Below are positions 43,895 through 53,736 of a stretch of DNA of 64,000 nucleotides, piece by piece. The position numbers and the translations under genes were made by a program. The notes below the pieces were generated by a model. That model saw nothing but the letters and a program-made list of their open reading frames with translations. It was not told the DNA's origin and did no database searches. Origin of the DNA: Curvibacter gracilis ATCC BAA-807. GTDB taxonomy: Bacteria > Pseudomonadota > Gammaproteobacteria > Burkholderiales > Burkholderiaceae_C. The stretch spans positions 1-64,000 of the forward strand of contig NZ_JADZ01000032.1 of the NCBI RefSeq assembly GCF_000518645.1, given 5' to 3'. Every line of letters begins with the position of its first letter. Positions within the stretch are counted from its first letter, which is position 1.

Positions 43895-43946
43895 GCCAAT
43901 CTCATGATTCGTTGGCGGTGTGGGCTGCAGTTTCGGGCAGATTGGC
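43895..43946. promoter_or_regulatory. Inverted repeats in the GMC/LysR divergent promoter
   Basis: GCCAATCT (43895-43902) is mirrored by AGATTGGC (43939-43946), with TTGGC at 43912-43916 forming a second, closer half. Typical operator layout for a LysR regulator acting both ways. Confidence 0.5.
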
Positions 43947-44014
43947 CGCTGAATCCAATGAGTTGTTCAAAACTGTCTTATAAGAACGGCAAATATCAAA
44001 AAGGGATTGCACCC

Positions 44015-44926
44015 ATGTCACCGTCCCTCATGACCGACCCCCAGAGCCTGCGCGCCTTCGTCATGGTGGCCCGCGAGGGCAGCGTGTCGCGGGCGGCGGC
44101 ACGCCTGCACCTGTCGCAGCCGGCGGTCAGCCTGCAGCTCAAGGCCCTGGCCCAGGTCACCGGCTTGAGCCTGTTCAGCCGCAGCCCGCGCGGCCTGGTG
44201 CTGACGGCCGATGGCGCGGCCCTGCTGCCCCAGGCCGAGCGTGCCCTGGGGGCCCTGGTCGATTTTGCCCAGGCGGCCCAGCGCCTGCACAGCACGGTGC
44301 GCGGCAGCCTGCGCATCGGCACCATCCTGGACCCCGAGTTCACCCGCCTGGGCGCGTTTCTCAGGCATCTGGTCGAGGCCGCTCCGCAGGTGCGCACCGA
44401 GCTGCGCCAGGCCATGAGCGGCGATGTCTGGGACGCGGTGCAGCGCAATGCGCTGGATGGGGGCTTCTACCTGGCCGAGCCTGATCAGCCGCCGCCCGAG
44501 CCCCTGGCCCAGCTCACCCTGACGCGGTTCACCTACCGGGTGCTGGCACCCGCAGGCTGGGGGCCGCAGGTGCAGGGGCGCGGCTGGAAGGGGCTGGCGG
44601 CCCTGCCCTGGCTGGCCACGCCCCCGGCTTCGGCCCACCACCGGCTGCTGGCGCGGGTCTTGGGGCCTGGCTCGCCCGCCGGCCTGGAGCCCCGCTGGGT
44701 GGCCCTGGTGGACCAGGAGTCCAGCATGCTGGACCTGGTGCGCTCCGGCGTGGGCCTGAGCCTGGTGCGTGACTCGATTGCCATGCGCGAAAGCCAGGCC
44801 CGGGGCCTGGTGATTGCCGATGCGGTCAGCCTGGACTGCGACCTGGCCTTTGTCTACCCGGCGGCCCGCCGTGACGACCCGGTGCTGGCCTGCGCCTGCG
44901 CTGCGCTGGCAGCGGTCTGGGCCTGA
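44015..44926 (+). CDS. LysR-family transcriptional regulator
   Basis: 303 aa from ATG 44015, preceded by AAAAAGGGA at a good distance. Winged helix (LRAFVMVAREGSVSRAAARLHLSQPAVSLQLKALAQVTG) and a two-lobe effector domain. Likely regulator of the GMC oxidoreductase gene, with an unknown inducer. Confidence 0.88.
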   Translation: MSPSLMTDPQSLRAFVMVAREGSVSRAAARLHLSQPAVSLQLKALAQVTGLSLFSRSPRGLVLTADGAALLPQAERALGALVDFAQAAQRLHSTVRGSLRIGTILDPEFTRLGAFLRHLVEAAPQVRTELRQAMSGDVWDAVQRNALDGGFYLAEPDQPPPEPLAQLTLTRFTYRVLAPAGWGPQVQGRGWKGLAALPWLATPPASAHHRLLARVLGPGSPAGLEPRWVALVDQESSMLDLVRSGVGLSLVRDSIAMRESQARGLVIADAVSLDCDLAFVYPAARRDDPVLACACAALAAVWA

Positions 44927-45032
44927 GTGCGTGGTCTGGGCGTGTTGTCTGTGCGTCAGGTTTGTGTTGCTTTGCAACCTATTTGGCCCTGTGCTGTCAC
45001 CGCCTTGAGAGCCCGGGCTGGCTGGCGTTACG

Positions 45033-46214
45033 ATGTGGCAGTTTTGCCCCAATCTCCGCCTTGTGACCGACGCCGCCCTGTCTCCCCCCAGCCTTGAATG
45101 GCGTGACACCGCCCTTGGGCGTTGCGCTGCGCCCATGGGCAACTGGACGGCGGCGGCGCTGGCCGATCGAGGGGTGGCTCGCCAACTGCTGCAGGCCCTG
45201 GCGCCGGCGGGCGGTGGTGACGCCGGGGCGCTGCCCTGGGATCTGAGCGGGCTGCAGCGGCTGGACCATGTGGGCGCGCAGTTGCTGTGGCGCCAATGGG
45301 GCATGCAGTGGCCGGCGCAGTTGCAGGTCGATGCCCTGCAGCGCCAGATGCTCGAGCGTGTGGCGCGTTTGACCCTGCCGCCTGGGCAGCCCCGCACCGA
45401 GCCTTCCGGAGACGGCACCCGGTCGGCCATCGACCACCTCGGGGTGCGGGTGCTCAGGGGCTTGGGCCATGCGCGCGACTATGTGCGCATGCAAGGGCAG
45501 CTGTTGCTCGATTTCGTCCAGCTGCTGCGGGCCCCGCGCGACGCCCCCTGGCGTGATCTGTCGGGCCATCTGTACCAGATGGGGGCCACGGCCATGCCGA
45601 TCACGGCGCTGGTGGGTTTTCTGATCGGCGTGGTGCTGGCCTACCTGATGGCGCTGCAACTGCGTCAGTTCGGGGCCGAGGCCTTCATCGTCAACATCCT
45701 GGGCATTTCGCTGATCCGCGAGCTGGGGCCCTTGCTGGCCGCGATCCTGGTGGCGGGCCGCTCGGGTTCGGCCATCACGGCGCAGATCGGCGTGATGCGG
45801 GTGACCGAGGAACTGGACGCCATGCGGGTGATGGGCATCGCCCATGGCTTCCGCCTGGTCATGCCGCGGGCATTGGGGCTGGCGATCGCCATGCCGCTGA
45901 TCTCGGTGTGGACCACGCTGGCCTCGCTGGCCGGCGGCATGCTGGCCAGCGACCTGGCGTTGAAGGTCACGCCTGCGTTTTTCATGCAGGCGCTGCCGGC
46001 GGCGGTCGAGGCCAGCAACCTGGCGCTGGCCACCGGCAAGTCGGTGGTGTTCGGCATCCTGATCGCGCTGGTGGGTTGCCATTACGGCCTGGGGGTCAAG
46101 CCCAACACCGAAAGCCTGGGGCAGGGCACCACGGCCTCGGTGGTGACCTCCATCACGGTGGTGATTCTGGTGGACGCGCTGTTCGCCATCCTGTTCAAGG
46201 ACGTGGGCATCTGA
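45033..46214 (+). CDS. Mce-type ABC transporter permease with N-terminal STAS domain
   Basis: 393 aa from ATG 45033 (a GTG at 45063 is possible). N-terminal ~120 residues are STAS-like (MlaB type), the rest is the MlaE/YrbE permease: YQMGATAMPITALVGFLIGVVLAYLMALQLR, LGISLIRELGPLLAAILVAGRSGSAITAQIGVMRVTEELDA. In E. coli STAS and permease are separate proteins. First of four genes (permease, ATPase, MCE, lipoprotein) probably moving phospholipid or another lipid between membranes. Confidence 0.9.
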   Translation: MWQFCPNLRLVTDAALSPPSLEWRDTALGRCAAPMGNWTAAALADRGVARQLLQALAPAGGGDAGALPWDLSGLQRLDHVGAQLLWRQWGMQWPAQLQVDALQRQMLERVARLTLPPGQPRTEPSGDGTRSAIDHLGVRVLRGLGHARDYVRMQGQLLLDFVQLLRAPRDAPWRDLSGHLYQMGATAMPITALVGFLIGVVLAYLMALQLRQFGAEAFIVNILGISLIRELGPLLAAILVAGRSGSAITAQIGVMRVTEELDAMRVMGIAHGFRLVMPRALGLAIAMPLISVWTTLASLAGGMLASDLALKVTPAFFMQALPAAVEASNLALATGKSVVFGILIALVGCHYGLGVKPNTESLGQGTTASVVTSITVVILVDALFAILFKDVGI

Positions 46215-47062
46215 TGGACGCGACAGCCATGCCTTCTGCCACGCCCGCTCTGCCAGCCGGTGCCGCGCCCGTGGTCGATATCCAGGGCCTGTGGACCGTG
46301 TTTGGCCGCGGCGAATCCGAGGTGGTGATCCACCGCGACCTGGCCCTGCAGGTGCGCCGCGGCGAGGTGCTGACCCTGGTCGGAGGCTCGGGCACCGGCA
46401 AGACCGTGCTGCTGCGCCAGATGCTGGGCCTGGAGCACCCTGCCCGGGGCAGCGTGCAGGTGCTGGGCCAGCCCGCAGCCGAGCTGGGCCGCCAAGGCGC
46501 TTCCAGCCGGGTGGGCATGCTGTTTCAGCAGGGCGCCTTGTTTTCGGCGTTCAGCGTGCTGGACAACATCGCCTTTGCGCTGCGTGAGCTGGGCACCTTG
46601 CCTGCCGACGTGGTGACCGACGCCGCCTACGTGAAGCTGCAGATGGTGGGCCTGGGCCCCCAGCATGCGCACAAGCGGCCCTCCGACCTGTCGGGCGGCA
46701 TGATCAAGCGGGTGGCCCTGGCGCGTGCGCTCATCATGGACCCGCCCCTGCTGCTGCTGGACGAGCCCACGGCGGGCCTGGACCCGCATGCCTCGGACGA
46801 CTTCTGCGACCTGCTCAAGGACCTGCACGCCGAGCTGGGTCTGACGGTGATCATGGTCACCCACGACCTGGACACGCTGTTTGCGCTGTCCACCCGGGTG
46901 GCCGTGCTGGCCAGCCAGAAAGTGCTGTTCACCGACACCCCCCGGGTGGTGGCCGGCCTGGACCACCCCTTCATCCACGACTTCTTCCAGGGCGAGCGCG
47001 GGCGCCGGGCCATGGCTCCGGCCCCCACCCAGGCCCCTACTCAGGCCTCTTCCACGCTCTGA
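46214..47062 (+). CDS. Mce-system ABC transporter ATPase (MlaF-like)
   Basis: 282 aa, ATG overlapping the permease stop by one base. Walker A GGSGTGKTVL, signature LSGGMIKRVALARAL, Walker B LLLLDEPTAGLDP and the switch THD are complete; the GMLFQQGALFSAFSVLDNIAF Q-loop is the MlaF type. C-terminal Ala/Pro tail. Confidence 0.93.
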   Translation: MDATAMPSATPALPAGAAPVVDIQGLWTVFGRGESEVVIHRDLALQVRRGEVLTLVGGSGTGKTVLLRQMLGLEHPARGSVQVLGQPAAELGRQGASSRVGMLFQQGALFSAFSVLDNIAFALRELGTLPADVVTDAAYVKLQMVGLGPQHAHKRPSDLSGGMIKRVALARALIMDPPLLLLDEPTAGLDPHASDDFCDLLKDLHAELGLTVIMVTHDLDTLFALSTRVAVLASQKVLFTDTPRVVAGLDHPFIHDFFQGERGRRAMAPAPTQAPTQASSTL

Positions 47063-47086
47063 GCCCACGTTCGAGGAACACCGCAC

Positions 47087-48070
47087 ATGGAAAACAAATC
47101 CCACGCCATGGCCGCCGGCACCTTCGTGCTGGTGGTCACCCTGCTGCTGCTGTCACTGGGCTTCTGGCTCACGCGTGACAAGGGGCGATACCAGTCCTGG
47201 GAGCTCTCCACCCGCGACAGCGTCACCGGCCTGCAACCCCAGGCCCCCGTGCGCTACAAGGGGGTGGCCGTGGGCAAGGTCACCCAGATCGGCTTCGACA
47301 ACGAAGCCAAGGGCAATGTGCTGATCCGCATCTCGGTGGAGGAAAAGACCCCCCTGACCGCCACCACCTTTGCCACCCTGGCCTACCAAGGGGTCACCGG
47401 CCTGGCCTATGTGCTGCTGGACGACGCCGGCCAGGCCCAGGAGCCCTTGCCCAGCGGCGAAGATGGGCTGCCGCGCCTGCCCCTGGTCACCTCGCAACTG
47501 GGCAAGCTCACCGAACAGGCCCCCGAGCTGCTGTCGCAGATCCAGGATGCCACGCAGCGCATTGCGCAAACCCTGTCCGACGACAACCAGAAGCGCCTGT
47601 CGCAGATGCTGGCCAACATCGGGCAGGCCTCGGCCAACGTGGCCGAGATCACCGCCACCCTCAACGGCACGGTGAAGACCCATGTGGAGCCCGCGCTGGC
47701 GGCCGTGCCGGCGCTGACGCGAGACGCCTCCCAGGCCCTGAAGGCCGTGCAGACCAGTGCCGCCGAAGTGGGGCGCATGTCGGGCGAAATCGCGCAGACG
47801 GCCCATCGACTGAACGAAAAGGACGGCCCGCTGGACCGCATCGCCCAAGGCACCGAGGCCCTGTCCCATGTCACCGACACCCTGGGCTCGACCACCTTGC
47901 CGCGGGTCAACCGCTTCACCGAGGACAGCGCCCGCGCGGCGCGCCAGTTGGGGCGCACCGTGACCGGCATCAACGACAACCCCCAATCGTTGTTGTTTGG
48001 CCATGGCCAGGTCGAGCCCGGCCCGGGTGAGCCCGGGTTTCGTGCCCCGGCTGCCTTGAACCGCCCGTGA
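47087..48070 (+). CDS. MCE-domain lipid transport protein
   Basis: 327 aa. One membrane helix (~8-28), MCE domain (~38-115, SVTGLQPQAPVRYKGVAVGKVTQIGF, VTGLAYVLLDD), then a long helical region (~140-290) typical of coiled-coil tunnels. It is the substrate-binding, periplasm-spanning part of the Mce system. Confidence 0.92.
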   Translation: MENKSHAMAAGTFVLVVTLLLLSLGFWLTRDKGRYQSWELSTRDSVTGLQPQAPVRYKGVAVGKVTQIGFDNEAKGNVLIRISVEEKTPLTATTFATLAYQGVTGLAYVLLDDAGQAQEPLPSGEDGLPRLPLVTSQLGKLTEQAPELLSQIQDATQRIAQTLSDDNQKRLSQMLANIGQASANVAEITATLNGTVKTHVEPALAAVPALTRDASQALKAVQTSAAEVGRMSGEIAQTAHRLNEKDGPLDRIAQGTEALSHVTDTLGSTTLPRVNRFTEDSARAARQLGRTVTGINDNPQSLLFGHGQVEPGPGEPGFRAPAALNRP

Positions 48071-48092
48071 ACTGATCCAGGAGAACCTTGTC

Positions 48093-48752
48093 ATGACCCC
48101 CTATTTGAAGGATCGCCGGGTGCTGTCGGCCGCCTGGGCTGCGGCCCTCCTCCTGCTGGGCGGCTGTTCGGCCCTGCCCGAACGCCCGGTGCGCCCTGCC
48201 CAGTACGATTTCGGCCCCGGCCTGGCGCAGGCCGACGCGGCCACGACGCCGGCCAAACCCTTGCCCGTGCTGGCGCTGGCCGACCTGGAGCCCGTGGGCG
48301 TGTTCGAGGGGTCGAGTGCCGTGCTGTACCGCCTGGCCTACGCGGGGGACCAGCAACTGCGGCCCTACGCGCAGGCCCGCTGGACCTTGCCGCCGGCGCA
48401 GCTGATCCGGCAGCGCCTGCGCGATCATCTGTCGGCGCGTTACACGGTCATGAGTGCGGGCGAGAGTGCGGCGCTCAAGCGTGCCGACAACCAGCCTGTG
48501 CGGGTGCTGCGCCTTGAGCTGGAGGAGTTCACCCAGGTGTTTGACAGCCCCAGCCAGAGCCAGGCGCTGGTGCGCCTGCGCGCCACCCTGGTCGACAACA
48601 GCCCTGCGGGAGAAACCCTGTTGGCCCAGCAGGTCTTCACCGCGCGCGAGCCTGCCGCCAGTGCCGACGCGGTCGGCGGCGTACTGGCGCTGACACGGGC
48701 CACCGATCAGGTGGCACGCACCTTGGGGCAGTGGCTGGAGCGGGCCCGCTGA
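48093..48752 (+). CDS. ABC-type transport auxiliary lipoprotein (PqiC-like)
   Basis: 219 aa. Lipobox LLLGGC (Cys ~24), then a domain like PqiC and LptE-shaped auxiliary proteins (VARLETQ-like strands; RVLRLELEEFTQVFDSPSQSQALVRLRATLVD). It presumably joins the MCE tunnel to the outer membrane. No mlaC gene follows. Confidence 0.85.
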   Translation: MTPYLKDRRVLSAAWAAALLLLGGCSALPERPVRPAQYDFGPGLAQADAATTPAKPLPVLALADLEPVGVFEGSSAVLYRLAYAGDQQLRPYAQARWTLPPAQLIRQRLRDHLSARYTVMSAGESAALKRADNQPVRVLRLELEEFTQVFDSPSQSQALVRLRATLVDNSPAGETLLAQQVFTAREPAASADAVGGVLALTRATDQVARTLGQWLERAR

Positions 48753-48985
48753 GCCTCGGGGCCCAGCCCGGGCCAGCCAGGCTGGGCCGCAAGCGCCCTG
48801 GTGTTTGAAAATGATGGGCGTGAGCTCACGGGGGCGTCAACCTGCCGATGGGTCCCTTCGTTGAGTCCACTGGTGCAGGCTGCTTGATCGAAGGTTGCCT
48901 GGACTGGATCTGCGGTGGGGGAACTTCGTCTACCGCCTATCATCCACTCACATCAATGAGGGCGATCACGCCCCGAGGGAGCCCC

Positions 48986-49180
48986 ATGTCAGACACCAGG
49001 AAGAACGCACCGCCCAAGGGTGGCGCCAACCCCCAGACCCCGCCCGCACGTGCTGCGCAGCCATCTGCGGACGCCGATGCACAGACCTCACAGGGCACCC
49101 CGGCCTGGGCCAAGGCCTCGGTGGCCTGGCCCTTCAAGGCGGCGCCCTCGCTGGCCCAACGCACGCGCCGCAAGCCCTGA
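48986..49180 (+). CDS. Possible 64-aa small protein
   Basis: ATG 48986 with GAGGGAG at 48972-48978. Ala/Pro/Gln-rich (NAPPKGGANPQTPPARAAQPSADADAQ) with a basic end. No family recognised; such composition also arises by chance in GC-rich DNA. Confidence 0.35.
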   Translation: MSDTRKNAPPKGGANPQTPPARAAQPSADADAQTSQGTPAWAKASVAWPFKAAPSLAQRTRRKP

Positions 49181-49306
49181 CAGGCGGGGCGCTGGCGGCG
49201 TCCGGCACCCTGCAATGCCTTGGCGGCCCGCTGGCTGACCTGGATCAAATCCTGGGGGAGCGCTCGCGCTTATGCTGCCGCGATTGCGCACACCCGGAGA
49301 ACCCTC

Positions 49307-49804
49307 ATGAACCAGCTCGAATGGAGCGACGCCCTGTCGCTGGACCTGCCTTTGATGGACGACACCCACCGTGAATTCGTCGATCTGCTGGCGCTCGTGG
49401 CCTCAGCCCCGGACGACACCCTGTTGCAACACTGGCAGGCACTGGTGGACCACACCGATGACCACTTCGGCCGTGAAGACCGCTGGATGCAGGACACCCG
49501 GTTCTCATCGTCCAACTGCCACACCATGCAGCACAAGGTGGTGTTGCAGGTGATGCGCGAAGGCGCGGTGCGCGGCGCCGCTGGCGATCTGGCCGTGGTG
49601 CGTCAAATGGCCTCCGAGCTGGCCATCTGGTTCCCGCAGCATGCGCAATCGATGGATGCGGCCTTGGCCTTGCACCTGCGCCGCGTGGGCTATGACCCCG
49701 AAACCGGTGCGGTGGCGTCGCCCGATGCCCTGCCCCAGGGTGAGATCCATGGCTGCGGCGGGTCGACCTGCTCCGACACCGCGGATGAAGCGCTGGCCGC
49801 CTGA
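49307..49804 (+). CDS. Bacteriohemerythrin
   Basis: 165 aa from ATG 49307. Hemerythrin ligands in order: H in DDTHREFVD, HTDDHFGREDRWM, F....NCHTMQHK, and WFPQHAQSMDAAL. It binds O2 or NO at a di-iron site. After the fold (~130) there is an extra ~30-residue tail with GCGGSTC, two cysteines not usual in the family, possibly for a disulphide or metal. A terminator follows. Confidence 0.9.
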   Translation: MNQLEWSDALSLDLPLMDDTHREFVDLLALVASAPDDTLLQHWQALVDHTDDHFGREDRWMQDTRFSSSNCHTMQHKVVLQVMREGAVRGAAGDLAVVRQMASELAIWFPQHAQSMDAALALHLRRVGYDPETGAVASPDALPQGEIHGCGGSTCSDTADEALAA

Positions 49805-49846
49805 GCGCCGCTGTACCTCAGGGCCTGGGCCCTGATTCAACAAAAG

Positions 49847-49868
49847 AACCCGCCGAGGCGGGTTTTTT
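49847..49868 (+). terminator. Rho-independent terminator after hemerythrin
   Basis: AACCCGCC (49847-49854) with GGCGGGTT (49857-49864), tight loop, then a T run to 49868. Confidence 0.85.
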
Positions 49869-49930
49869 GTTGTCTGTTCGATGTTGTCTGTGTGTGCCAG
49901 AGATGGCCGTGTGGGAGGGGCTCAGACAAC

Positions 49931-49960
49931 AAAAAAGCCAGCAGGCTTGCACCTGCTGGC
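49931..49960 (-). terminator. Rho-independent terminator after ompW
   Basis: GCCAGCAGG (49937-49945) with CCTGCTGGC (49952-49960) and six A at 49931-49936, a T run on the minus strand. Ends the ompW transcript. Confidence 0.85.
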
Positions 49961-49986
49961 CTCAACTGGGCGAATGCGGCGAGTTT

Positions 49987-50577
49987 TTAGAAACGCCAGC
50001 CCAGACCCACACCCACCAGCAGGGGGTCCACCTTGAAGGTCCCCAACTTGCTGCCAGCGGCGCTCACATCCGTACGGATGTAAACCTTTTTCACGTCGAA
50101 GTTGACGTACAAATTCTTGCCCACGGGAATGTCCACACCGACTTGCAGGGCGGGGCCGAAGCTGTTGCTGTCCACGCTCACGCCTGCAGGCAGGTTGATG
50201 TCGCTCAGACGGGTGTAGTTGATACCGGCGCCGACGTAGGGCTTGAAGCCGTTGGCGTCGAAGTGGTATTGCAGCGTCAGGGTCGGCGGCAGGTGCTTGA
50301 ACGAGCCGATGGCGGTGCCCTTCGAGTACAGCGTCTGGCTTTGCGGCACGGTCAGGATCAACTCGGCAGCGATGTTCTTGTTGATGAAGTAGGTGAAGTC
50401 GACTTCAGGCAGCCACTTGTTGTTGGTCGACAGACCCAGGCCGGTCGTGTCGCCGTTGGAGGCTTGCAGATTCACGGCGCGGGCGCGCACCAGCCAGGGG
50501 CCTTCGGCTTGCTGGGCGAAGGCCGCGCCAGACATCAGGGCACACAGAGCGGCGACAGCCATCACTTGCTTTTTCAT
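49987..50577 (-). CDS. ompW: OmpW-family outer membrane protein
   Basis: 196 aa from ATG 50577. Signal peptide ending AFAQ, then an eight-stranded barrel: WLVRARAVNL, PEVDFTYFINKNIAAELIL, PPTLTLQYHFD, PYVGAGINYTRLS, and the last strand GVGLGWRF with terminal Phe. OmpW forms a narrow hydrophobic channel and is often tied to stress or hypoxia. A TTGACC at 50639-50644 may be part of its promoter. Confidence 0.93.
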   Translation of the reverse strand: MKKQVMAVAALCALMSGAAFAQQAEGPWLVRARAVNLQASNGDTTGLGLSTNNKWLPEVDFTYFINKNIAAELILTVPQSQTLYSKGTAIGSFKHLPPTLTLQYHFDANGFKPYVGAGINYTRLSDINLPAGVSVDSNSFGPALQVGVDIPVGKNLYVNFDVKKVYIRTDVSAAGSKLGTFKVDPLLVGVGLGWRF

Positions 50578-50760
50578 GGTGTTCTTTCTCACATCACCGG
50601 GGACGGCCCCCGTATCGCTATTAAATTCAAATCACCCCGGTCAAACCTTGCGGAATGTCAAATTCAAAACCGACTCGGTACCAGGGGTGCCATTTCTTTG
50701 CGCTGTATCAAGTTTGTAGTGCTTGTGCTTTTGCCTCGGGCCTGGTGGCTGTGCTTGTTT

Positions 50761-52347
50761 TCAGCCCGGCAGCAGCGCCCGCACGGGTGCCGTGGCGCCC
50801 AGGCTGAAGGTGGCCACGGTCTGGGTCAGCCGTTCGGCCTGCTCGCGCAGGCTTTGCGCGGCCGCCGCAGACTGTTCCACCAGGGCGGCGTTTTGCTGCG
50901 TCATCTGGTCGAGTTGCCCGACCGAGCTGTTCACCTGGGAAATGCCCTGGCTTTGTTCAGCCGCCGCCGCCGCGATGTCGGCCACCACCGTGGTGACACG
51001 CTGGACAGCGCCGACGATGTCTTCCATGGTGCGGCCGGCTTCATGCACCTGGCGGGTGCCGTCTTCCACCCGTTCGACGCTGCTGGTGATCAGGCCCTTG
51101 ATTTCCCGGGCGGCTTCGGCGCTGCGCTGCGCCAGGGTGCGCACTTCGCTGGCCACCACGGCGAAGCCGCGGCCTTGTTCGCCGGCCCGGGCGGCCTCCA
51201 CCGCGGCGTTCAGCGCCAGGATGTTGGTCTGGAAGGCGATGCTGTCGATCAGGCCGGTGATGTCGGCGATGCGGCGCGAGCTCGCATTGATGGCTTCCAT
51301 GGTGCTCACCACCTGGGCCACCACGGCCCCACCGTGCGAGGCCACTTCGGTGGCGTGGGAGGCGAGGTCGCTGGCCGTGTGGGCCGCATCTGCGGTCTGC
51401 TTCACATGGCCCGTGAGCTGCTCGATCGACGAGGCGGTGAGCTGCAGGCTGGCGGCCGTCTGCTCGGTGCGCACCGACAGGTCGTGGTTGCCGGTGGCGA
51501 TTTCGGCGCTGGCGGTGGCAATGCTGTCGGCCGACTGGCGGATACCCAGGATCACCTGGGTCAGCGAGGCCTGCATGGTGCCCAGGGCCTGCAGCAGATG
51601 GCTGGTTTCATCTCGGCTGTCGTGGCTGGCAAGCTGTTGTTGGGGCAGCGGGCTGAGGTCGCCGGAGGCCACCTGTTGGGCGACTTTGAGCGAACGCGAC
51701 ACGGGTTGGGTGATGCTGCGTGTGATGAGCACCGAGCAGGCCACACCCACGCCCAGGCACAGGCTGCCCAGCAGCCACATCAGGTGGCGAGCGCGGTCGT
51801 TGGCTTCGCGGATCGGGGCGGCCGCCTGGTCGAGGGCCTTGCGTTGCATTTCAAGCAGGGTCTTGACGCGTTCCACGTAGCGGCTGGCGGTGGGCAGGAA
51901 GGCGCTTTCCAGCAGTTTGTCGGCCTCGGCCGGTTGCCCGTCGCGTTTGAGGCGGATCACATCGTCGCGTGCAGCCACGTAGCCCTTGCGCAACTCCGAG
52001 ATCTCGGCAAACAGGCGCTTTTCCTCGGCACTCAGCATCAGGCCCTCCACCTGTTTCTGGATGGCGGTGGTGTCGGCGGCCGATTGTTTCTGCTCTTCGG
52101 CAAAGAAGGTGGCCAGCGAGGGATCGGTGCTTTTCGCAATCGCCGTGGTGCGGCGCACCGCGCTGTGAATGAGGCGGTACCAGTCGGAGATCAGCCGCTC
52201 TTTGGCCAGGGGCTGGTCGATGATGGCCTGGGTGGATTCGGTGGCGGTCTGCAATTGCCAGTTGCCCAGGCCGGTGTTGAGCAGCGTGAGCAGCAATAAG
52301 AGGCCGAAGCCCAGCGCGAGCCGGGTGCCAATGGGAAGTTTCTGCAT
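50761..52347 (-). CDS. Methyl-accepting chemotaxis protein
   Basis: 528 aa from ATG 52347. TM1 (~9-30), 4HB sensor domain (~35-190), TM2 (~195-215), HAMP and signalling domain with the hairpin tip [51 protein letters not shown]. No C-terminal CheR-tethering pentapeptide. Ligand unknown; no che genes nearby. Confidence 0.93.
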   Translation of the reverse strand: MQKLPIGTRLALGFGLLLLLTLLNTGLGNWQLQTATESTQAIIDQPLAKERLISDWYRLIHSAVRRTTAIAKSTDPSLATFFAEEQKQSAADTTAIQKQVEGLMLSAEEKRLFAEISELRKGYVAARDDVIRLKRDGQPAEADKLLESAFLPTASRYVERVKTLLEMQRKALDQAAAPIREANDRARHLMWLLGSLCLGVGVACSVLITRSITQPVSRSLKVAQQVASGDLSPLPQQQLASHDSRDETSHLLQALGTMQASLTQVILGIRQSADSIATASAEIATGNHDLSVRTEQTAASLQLTASSIEQLTGHVKQTADAAHTASDLASHATEVASHGGAVVAQVVSTMEAINASSRRIADITGLIDSIAFQTNILALNAAVEAARAGEQGRGFAVVASEVRTLAQRSAEAAREIKGLITSSVERVEDGTRQVHEAGRTMEDIVGAVQRVTTVVADIAAAAAEQSQGISQVNSSVGQLDQMTQQNAALVEQSAAAAQSLREQAERLTQTVATFSLGATAPVRALLPG

Positions 52348-52531
52348 GGGTAGGGTCCTGTGACTGCGACGCGGCCGGATGGCACGGCGGCTAAAACCGG
52401 CTTTCCGGTTGGAATGGCCGTTCGGACGGCGTTTCGGTGATTCTAGAAATGCGAGCCATGCACCGCTTGGGTGCTTGGGGTTTCCTTGACCGATATCAAT
52501 CGCAGGCCCCATGGGCCGCTGGCTCAGTGGC

Positions 52532-53155
52532 TCAGCGGCTCATCAGGATGGGGAACAGTTTGCCCAGGCCGTCGGCCATCACTTCCACCGACAGGGCGGC
52601 CAGGATCAGGCCCATGAGTCGGGTCATCACGTTGATGCCGGTCTTGCCGAGAATGCGGGCAATCGGCTCGGCCAGCGAAAAGCACACGGCCGTGGCCAGG
52701 GCGATCACCGCCCCGTAGCCCACCAGGGCGGCATGCTGCCAGAAGGTGTGGGCCTTGTCGGCGTAGATCACCACGGTGGACATGGTGGCGGGCCCGGTCA
52801 GCAGCGGGATGGTCAGGGGAACGACCGCGATCGAGGCCCGGGCAGCCGCGTCATTGACCTCGTCGGCGTTCGACTTGGCTTCGGCCGGCTGGGCGTTGAG
52901 CATGTTGATCGAGCCGATCAGCAGCAGCGTGCCGCCCCCGACCTGGAAGCTCTGCAGCGAGATGCTGAAGAAATCCAGGATCTGCAGCCCCAGGATGGCG
53001 CTGATGGCGATCACGGCAAAGGTGCTGATGGCCGAAATGCCGATGGTGCGCCGGCGTTGGGCGGGCGTGAAATCCTGGGTGTAGTGGATGAAGAAGGGAA
53101 CGATCGCCAGTGGGTTGACGATGGCGAGCAGGGTGACAAGGGGCTTGAAGTCCAT
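52532..53155 (-). CDS. MarC family (UPF0056) membrane protein
   Basis: 207 aa from ATG 53155, six helices. [20 protein letters not shown] and [21 protein letters not shown] are the paired repeats of the family. Function not established; not a drug-resistance gene as once thought. Confidence 0.88.
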   Translation of the reverse strand: MDFKPLVTLLAIVNPLAIVPFFIHYTQDFTPAQRRRTIGISAISTFAVIAISAILGLQILDFFSISLQSFQVGGGTLLLIGSINMLNAQPAEAKSNADEVNDAAARASIAVVPLTIPLLTGPATMSTVVIYADKAHTFWQHAALVGYGAVIALATAVCFSLAEPIARILGKTGINVMTRLMGLILAALSVEVMADGLGKLFPILMSR

Positions 53156-53219
53156 GCGCTTGAGTCTCGCACATCGACCTTTCAGAAACCATGCACCGCT
53201 ACACGGTGCTTTCCATGAG

Positions 53220-53705
53220 TTATTCGGTTTGTGTGGTGGCTGGCTCGCGGCGGCGGAACATGCCGTAGCCTTCCATGTGCAGCACCTTGTCACCATGCTG
53301 GTTGAACATCTCCCACTGGGTGCGCACCAGGCCCACGTCGGGGCGTTTGCTCATGGGGCGGCTTTCCAGCACCGTGTGCTGCAGCCTCAGGGTGTCGCCC
53401 GGAAACACCGGTTTGAGCCACTTGATGCCCTCCAGGCCCGGGGAGCCCAGGCTGGAGGATTCACGCAGGAAGTTGGTCACCATCAGGCGCATGGCCATGG
53501 AGCAGGTGTGCCAGCCGCTGGCACACAGCGCCCCGAAGACCGAGGCCTTGGCGGCTTCGTCGTCCAGGTGAAAGGGCTGGGGGTCGAACTGGCTGGCGAA
53601 GGCGATGATGTCTTCACGGCTGGGGCTGATGGTGCCCAGGTCTCTTTGAAAACCGACGTGCAGGTCTTCCCAGTAGTAGCGGAGGGTGGGGGGCGATTGG
53701 GTCAT
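53220..53705 (-). CDS. MaoC-like hydratase
   Basis: 161 aa hot-dog fold. The catalytic Asp-His pair is in FDPQPFHLDDEAA (Asp..His), followed by SGWHTCSMAMRL. Hydrates enoyl-CoA or a related thioester. 31 nt downstream of an SDR gene on the same strand, so probably a joint fatty-acid or polyester step. Confidence 0.85.
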   Translation of the reverse strand: MTQSPPTLRYYWEDLHVGFQRDLGTISPSREDIIAFASQFDPQPFHLDDEAAKASVFGALCASGWHTCSMAMRLMVTNFLRESSSLGSPGLEGIKWLKPVFPGDTLRLQHTVLESRPMSKRPDVGLVRTQWEMFNQHGDKVLHMEGYGMFRRREPATTQTE

Positions 53706-53736
53706 GGGTGGTGGGTGTAAGCGCGTTCTGGGGGGC

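Noticed and set aside
50600-50660. FNR-like site upstream of ompW
   Set aside because: TTGAC and GTGAT halves are present but the TTGAT-N4-ATCAA pattern is not met; not strong enough to call.
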